A stretch of 25,194 nt of DNA. Source: Deltaproteobacteria bacterium (GTDB lineage: Bacteria > Myxococcota_A > UBA9160 > UBA4427). Location of the stretch: positions 1-25,194 of the forward strand of contig DRKE01000251.1 in the NCBI GenBank assembly GCA_011051925.1, given 5' to 3'. Under the pieces are notes generated by a model. It saw nothing but the letters and a program-made list of their open reading frames with translations, ran no database searches and was not told the origin of the DNA. Positions 22,750 to 25,194 of the stretch are shown one piece after another. The position numbers and the translations under genes are program-made. Within the stretch, counting starts at the first letter, position 1, and the number at the start of each line of letters is the position of its first letter.

Positions 22750-23246
22750 TGGCCTACCTCCTCGACGCCAACGTGCTGATTGCAGCCAAGAACCTGCACT
22801 ACGGGATGGACTTCTGTCCCGGGTTCTGGGACTGGCTCGTCGAGGCGCACGAGCAAGGCGTAGTCTTCAGCGTGGAAAAGGTCGGCGACGAGGTCGCCGC
22901 TGCCGATGATGAACTGTCCGTCTGGGCATCCGCGCGAGGATCTGGGTTCTTCCTGCGACCCGATGCATCCGTCTTTCCCTCCCTGCGCCAAGTGAGCGAC
23001 TGGGCGAATGGTCATGGTTACACAGCGACGGCCGTGGACACCTTTCTGCGTGTGGCGGACTATTACCTCGTGGCCCAGGCGCTTGCAGGAGGGTACGTGG
23101 TGGTCACGCACGAGATTCCCTCGGTATCCACCAAGAAGATCAAGATCCCCGACGCCTGCATCGGACTGGGAATCAAGTGTATGACGCCCTACGAGATGCT
23201 CCGTGCAGAGCGCGCACGCTTCGTCCTTGGGGGAGGCCCCGCATGA
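22749..23246 (+). CDS. DUF4411 family PIN-like protein (probable toxin ribonuclease)
   Basis: A 165-residue PIN-like protein. The N-terminus MAYLLDANVLI holds the first catalytic acid (Asp6) in the classic PIN LLDANV motif. Later acidic positions include the GDEVAA segment and the ADYYLVAQALA helix, and the core ends VVTHEI...KIKIPDACIGLGIKCMTPYEML, which is characteristic of DUF4411. PIN toxins cut RNA with Mg2+; activity in this subfamily is inferred. ATG 22749 overlaps the ImmA stop (TGATG), so the two are coupled as a toxin-antitoxin-like pair. The stop overlaps (ATGA) the start of the hsdR remnant, hinting that hsdR once followed directly. Confidence 0.9.
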   Translation: MAYLLDANVLIAAKNLHYGMDFCPGFWDWLVEAHEQGVVFSVEKVGDEVAAADDELSVWASARGSGFFLRPDASVFPSLRQVSDWANGHGYTATAVDTFLRVADYYLVAQALAGGYVVVTHEIPSVSTKKIKIPDACIGLGIKCMTPYEMLRAERARFVLGGGPA

Positions 23247-23424
23247 GCCCCGACATCTCCGAACGCCCCCCTGAGGAGGCGATCGAGTGCGCGCTGCTCC
23301 AGAGCGGCACCGGTGCCCGCGTTGGCGACCGGACGGCAGTGCGCGAGACTTCGCCACCCGCGGCGAGAAACCGCCGGGCGGCTGCCCAGGACTCACGCGG
23401 GAGGACTGCGACCGGCTACTCAGC
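23243..23424 (+). pseudogene. remnant of an hsdR 5' end, frameshifted
   Basis: The first 39 codons encode MSPDISER..EEAIE..ALL, ending VRETSPP; by eye 26 of 39 residues equal the N-terminus of the intact hsdR at 24678. After CCC at 23359 one base is missing, and similarity continues in the +2 frame as GEKPPGG...EDCDRLLS, matching GENPPGG...EDYDRAL. Similarity ends near 23424. The start overlaps the PIN gene stop by ATGA, as intact hsdR overlaps fic. The copies are clearly diverged, so this is not a recent duplication. It may be the scar of an older hsdR replaced when fic and a new hsdR arrived. Confidence 0.8.
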
Positions 23425-23446
23425 GCCCGGCCGCGGCCCGGGGAGG

Positions 23447-23478
23447 CTATTCAAGGATATGTCCGTTTCTTTGAATAG
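23447..23478. promoter_or_regulatory. operator-like palindrome upstream of fic
   Basis: CTATTCAA (23447-23454) and TTGAATAG (23471-23478) form a perfect 8-bp inverted repeat around 16 bp, with some further symmetry inside (GA and A positions). It is the most AT-rich spot of the area and lies 42 bp before the fic start. Fic here ends in a winged helix that could bind it. It suggests a fic promoter independent of hsdM. Confidence 0.5.
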
Positions 23479-23520
23479 CGCTGGGGCCTATGAAGCTCCG
23501 CTGAACAGGAGGAAGCGCCG

Positions 23521-24681
23521 ATGAGGCGGGGTCTGACCGGTCGCTACGAGGTGACTTCCGTCGGTGGAGAAGAGGTGCGGGCCTTCGTGCCCGCGCCCCT
23601 GCCCCCGGATCCGCCGCTCGACCTGGCGCCTCTCCAGGTCCAGTTCGAGCGGGCGCTGCTGGCGCTGGGCCGGCTCGATGCGCTCTCGACCCTGCTCCCG
23701 GACACGGGGCTCTTCCTCTACTCCTACGTCCGCAAGGAAGCGGTGCTCTCGTCCCAGATCGAGGGGACCCAGTCGTCGCTGTCGGATCTTTTGCTCTTCG
23801 AGATCGAGGAGGCGCCCGGCGTGCCGCTGGACGAGGTGGTGGAGGTCTCCAACTACGTGGCGGCGCTCGAGCACGGGCTCGCTCGTCTGCGCGGCGGCTT
23901 TCCACTCTCGACCCGGCTGCTGCGAGAGATCCACGAGAAGCTCCTCGCGCGTGGTCGAGGCAGCGAGAAGGCTCCGGGGGAGTTCCGCCGCTCGCAGAAC
24001 TGGATCGGCGGCACGCGCCCGGGGGACGCTCGCTTCGTGCCCCCACCGGTTCCCGCCGTGCTCGACTGCATGTCGGACCTCGAGCGCTTTCTCCACGACG
24101 CCAAGTCGGCCATGCCGGTCCTGGTCCGCGCTGCGCTGGCACACGTCCAGTTCGAGACGATCCACCCCTTCCTCGATGGCAACGGACGGGTGGGACGCCT
24201 GCTCATCACCTTCCTCCTGTGTCACGACGGCGTCATCCGGGAGCCCTTGCTCTACCTCAGCCTTTACTTCAAGCAGCACCGGGAGGAGTACTACGAGCTT
24301 CTGGATCGCGTGCGTCGAGAAGGGGTCTGGGAAGAGTGGCTCGCCTTCTTTCTCGCGGGAGTCACCCAGACGGCCGACGGGGCCGTCGCCACGGCCCAGA
24401 GGCTCGTGGAGCTCTTTCGGATCGACGGGGAGAGGATTCAGGGCGAAGGCAAGAAGGCGGGCTCGGCGTTGCGTGTTCACCAGACCCTGAAGGAACGCCC
24501 GATCGCCTCTCTCCCGGAGGTGGCGAGACGGACCGGCCTGTCGTATCCCGCAGCCTCCTCCGGGATGCGCGTCCTCGAACGGCTCGGCATCGCCCGCGAA
24601 ATGACCGGCCGGCGGCGAGATCGTCTTTACGGGTACGAGGCATACCTCGCCATCCTGAGCGAAGGAACGGAGCTGCCATGA
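23521..24681 (+). CDS. fic: Fic family protein (class II Fic AMPylase with C-terminal winged helix)
   Basis: A 386-residue Fic/DOC protein. The autoinhibitory helix motif SSQIEG (Ser77-Gly82, fitting [ST]xxxE[GN]) lies N-terminal to the Fic core, which makes it class II. The catalytic motif HPFLDGNGRVGR spans 215-226 with all key residues (His215, Asp219, Gly220, Asn221, Arg226). Residues ~330-385 form a winged-helix DNA-binding domain (SLPEVARRTGLSYPAASSGMRVLERLG). Fic enzymes AMPylate target proteins; in restriction loci the target is unknown. AGGAGG eight bases before ATG 23521 gives a strong start. The stop overlaps the hsdR start (ATGA), and the gene separates the hsdR remnant from intact hsdR. 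Confidence 0.94.
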   Translation: MRRGLTGRYEVTSVGGEEVRAFVPAPLPPDPPLDLAPLQVQFERALLALGRLDALSTLLPDTGLFLYSYVRKEAVLSSQIEGTQSSLSDLLLFEIEEAPGVPLDEVVEVSNYVAALEHGLARLRGGFPLSTRLLREIHEKLLARGRGSEKAPGEFRRSQNWIGGTRPGDARFVPPPVPAVLDCMSDLERFLHDAKSAMPVLVRAALAHVQFETIHPFLDGNGRVGRLLITFLLCHDGVIREPLLYLSLYFKQHREEYYELLDRVRREGVWEEWLAFFLAGVTQTADGAVATAQRLVELFRIDGERIQGEGKKAGSALRVHQTLKERPIASLPEVARRTGLSYPAASSGMRVLERLGIAREMTGRRRDRLYGYEAYLAILSEGTELP

Positions 24682-25194
24682 CCCCCGAGATCTCCGAGCG
24701 CGCCTTCGAGGAGGCGATCGAACGTGCCCTTCTCCGGCACGGCCCCGACGCGTGTCCGGGCGACGCCACAGATGTGCGCGAGACGTCGCCGCCCTATGGC
24801 GAGAACCCTCCCGGCGGCTACCGCAGGCGCAAGCCCGAGGACTACGACCGCGCGCTCTGTCTCCTGCCGTGCGACGTCGTGGACTTCGTGCTCGCCACGC
24901 AGCCGAAGGAGTGGAAGAAGCTCGAGCAGCACCACGGCGCGGCGGTGCGCGAACAGTTCCTACGTCGACTCGCCGCCGAGATCGAGCGTCGCGGCGCGCT
25001 CGATGTCTTGCGCAACGGCATCAAGGACATGGGTTGCAAGTTCCGGCTCGCCTACTTCCGCCCGGCCAGCGGACTGAACGAGGAGACGCGGAAGCTTCAT
25101 GCCGCGAACCTTTTCTCGGTGGTCCGGCAGCTACGCTACAGCACGAAGAACGAGAAGAGCCTCGACCTGGCCCTGTTCCTCAATGGTATTCCGA
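24678..25194 (+). CDS. hsdR: type I restriction endonuclease subunit R (partial, runs off window)
   Basis: The first 172 residues of HsdR, the motor and nuclease subunit. The visible part begins MTPEISERAFEEAIERALL, a typical HsdR opening, and enters the HSDR_N nuclease domain: the RQLRYSTKNEKSLDLALFLNG segment (150-170) carries Asp163, the expected catalytic Asp. The remaining nuclease residues, the DEAD-type helicase and the C-terminal domain lie beyond the window (normally about 1000 residues in total). GGAG six bases before ATG 24678 supports the start; it overlaps the fic stop by 4 bp. No disruption is seen in the visible part. Confidence 0.92.
   Translation, partial: MTPEISERAFEEAIERALLRHGPDACPGDATDVRETSPPYGENPPGGYRRRKPEDYDRALCLLPCDVVDFVLATQPKEWKKLEQHHGAAVREQFLRRLAAEIERRGALDVLRNGIKDMGCKFRLAYFRPASGLNEETRKLHAANLFSVVRQLRYSTKNEKSLDLALFLNGIP

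Noticed and set aside
23287..23478. Small ORF before fic encoding a 63-residue protein
   Set aside because: Its middle matches hsdR only in a shifted frame, so it is better explained as part of the degraded hsdR copy.
14580..25194. tRNA gene or direct repeats marking integration of the restriction island
   Set aside because: No tRNA-like cloverleaf and no obvious att duplication could be recognised by eye, and the right end of the island is outside the window.

Overview
The window is GC-rich, densely coded DNA from a Gram-negative bacterium. A PEP-CTERM secreted protein, a lipoprotein with a lipobox, an HD-GYP response protein and the overall gene style suggest an uncultured Myxococcota/Deltaproteobacteria-type or other proteobacterial lineage. 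This is inference from gene content; no rRNA, tRNA or other phylogenetic marker is present except rlmE.

Bases 1-12,700 look like ordinary chromosome. On the plus strand lie an extended-SDR epimerase/reductase, an AI-2E-type permease, a GAF/HD-GYP/hemerythrin-like protein, a small membrane protein and a secreted glycosidase-like protein. On the minus strand lie a histidine phosphatase, a cupin > SnoaL-like > YkgJ-type cysteine-cluster gene string, a PEP-CTERM protein > rlmE > VOC protein string, an MBL-fold hydrolase and a metallophosphoesterase lipoprotein. Convergent neighbours overlap or nearly touch at their 3' ends.

Bases 12,700-14,590 are a junction region with little coding DNA. It holds an integron attC-like inverted element (13090-13174), a helix-turn-helix/GIY-YIG nuclease gene just after it, and a 3'-truncated IS110-family transposase. 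The structured non-coding flank upstream of that transposase abuts the next operon and might be a relic of an IS110 bridge-RNA end.

Bases 14,588 to the end (and beyond) form a composite type I restriction-modification operon, all on the plus strand and mostly joined by 1-4 bp start/stop overlaps. The order is hsdM, abiEi, abiEii, a DUF262/HNH (GmrSD-like) gene, hsdS, an XRE-ImmA/IrrE metalloprotease, a DUF4411 PIN-like protein, a frameshifted remnant of an hsdR 5' end, fic, and hsdR (cut by the window end). HsdM, HsdS and HsdR would form a hexameric-type methylase/translocase/nuclease. AbiE, ImmA+PIN and Fic are toxin-antitoxin or regulator-type modules inserted between the subunit genes, and the DUF262 protein is a probable modification-dependent nuclease.

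The strongest new signals are two tandem 28-bp palindromes of identical architecture in front of abiEi, the hsdR remnant before fic, a palindrome upstream of fic, the attC-like site next to the GIY-YIG gene, and a hemerythrin-like domain on the HD-GYP protein that has lost two predicted iron ligands.
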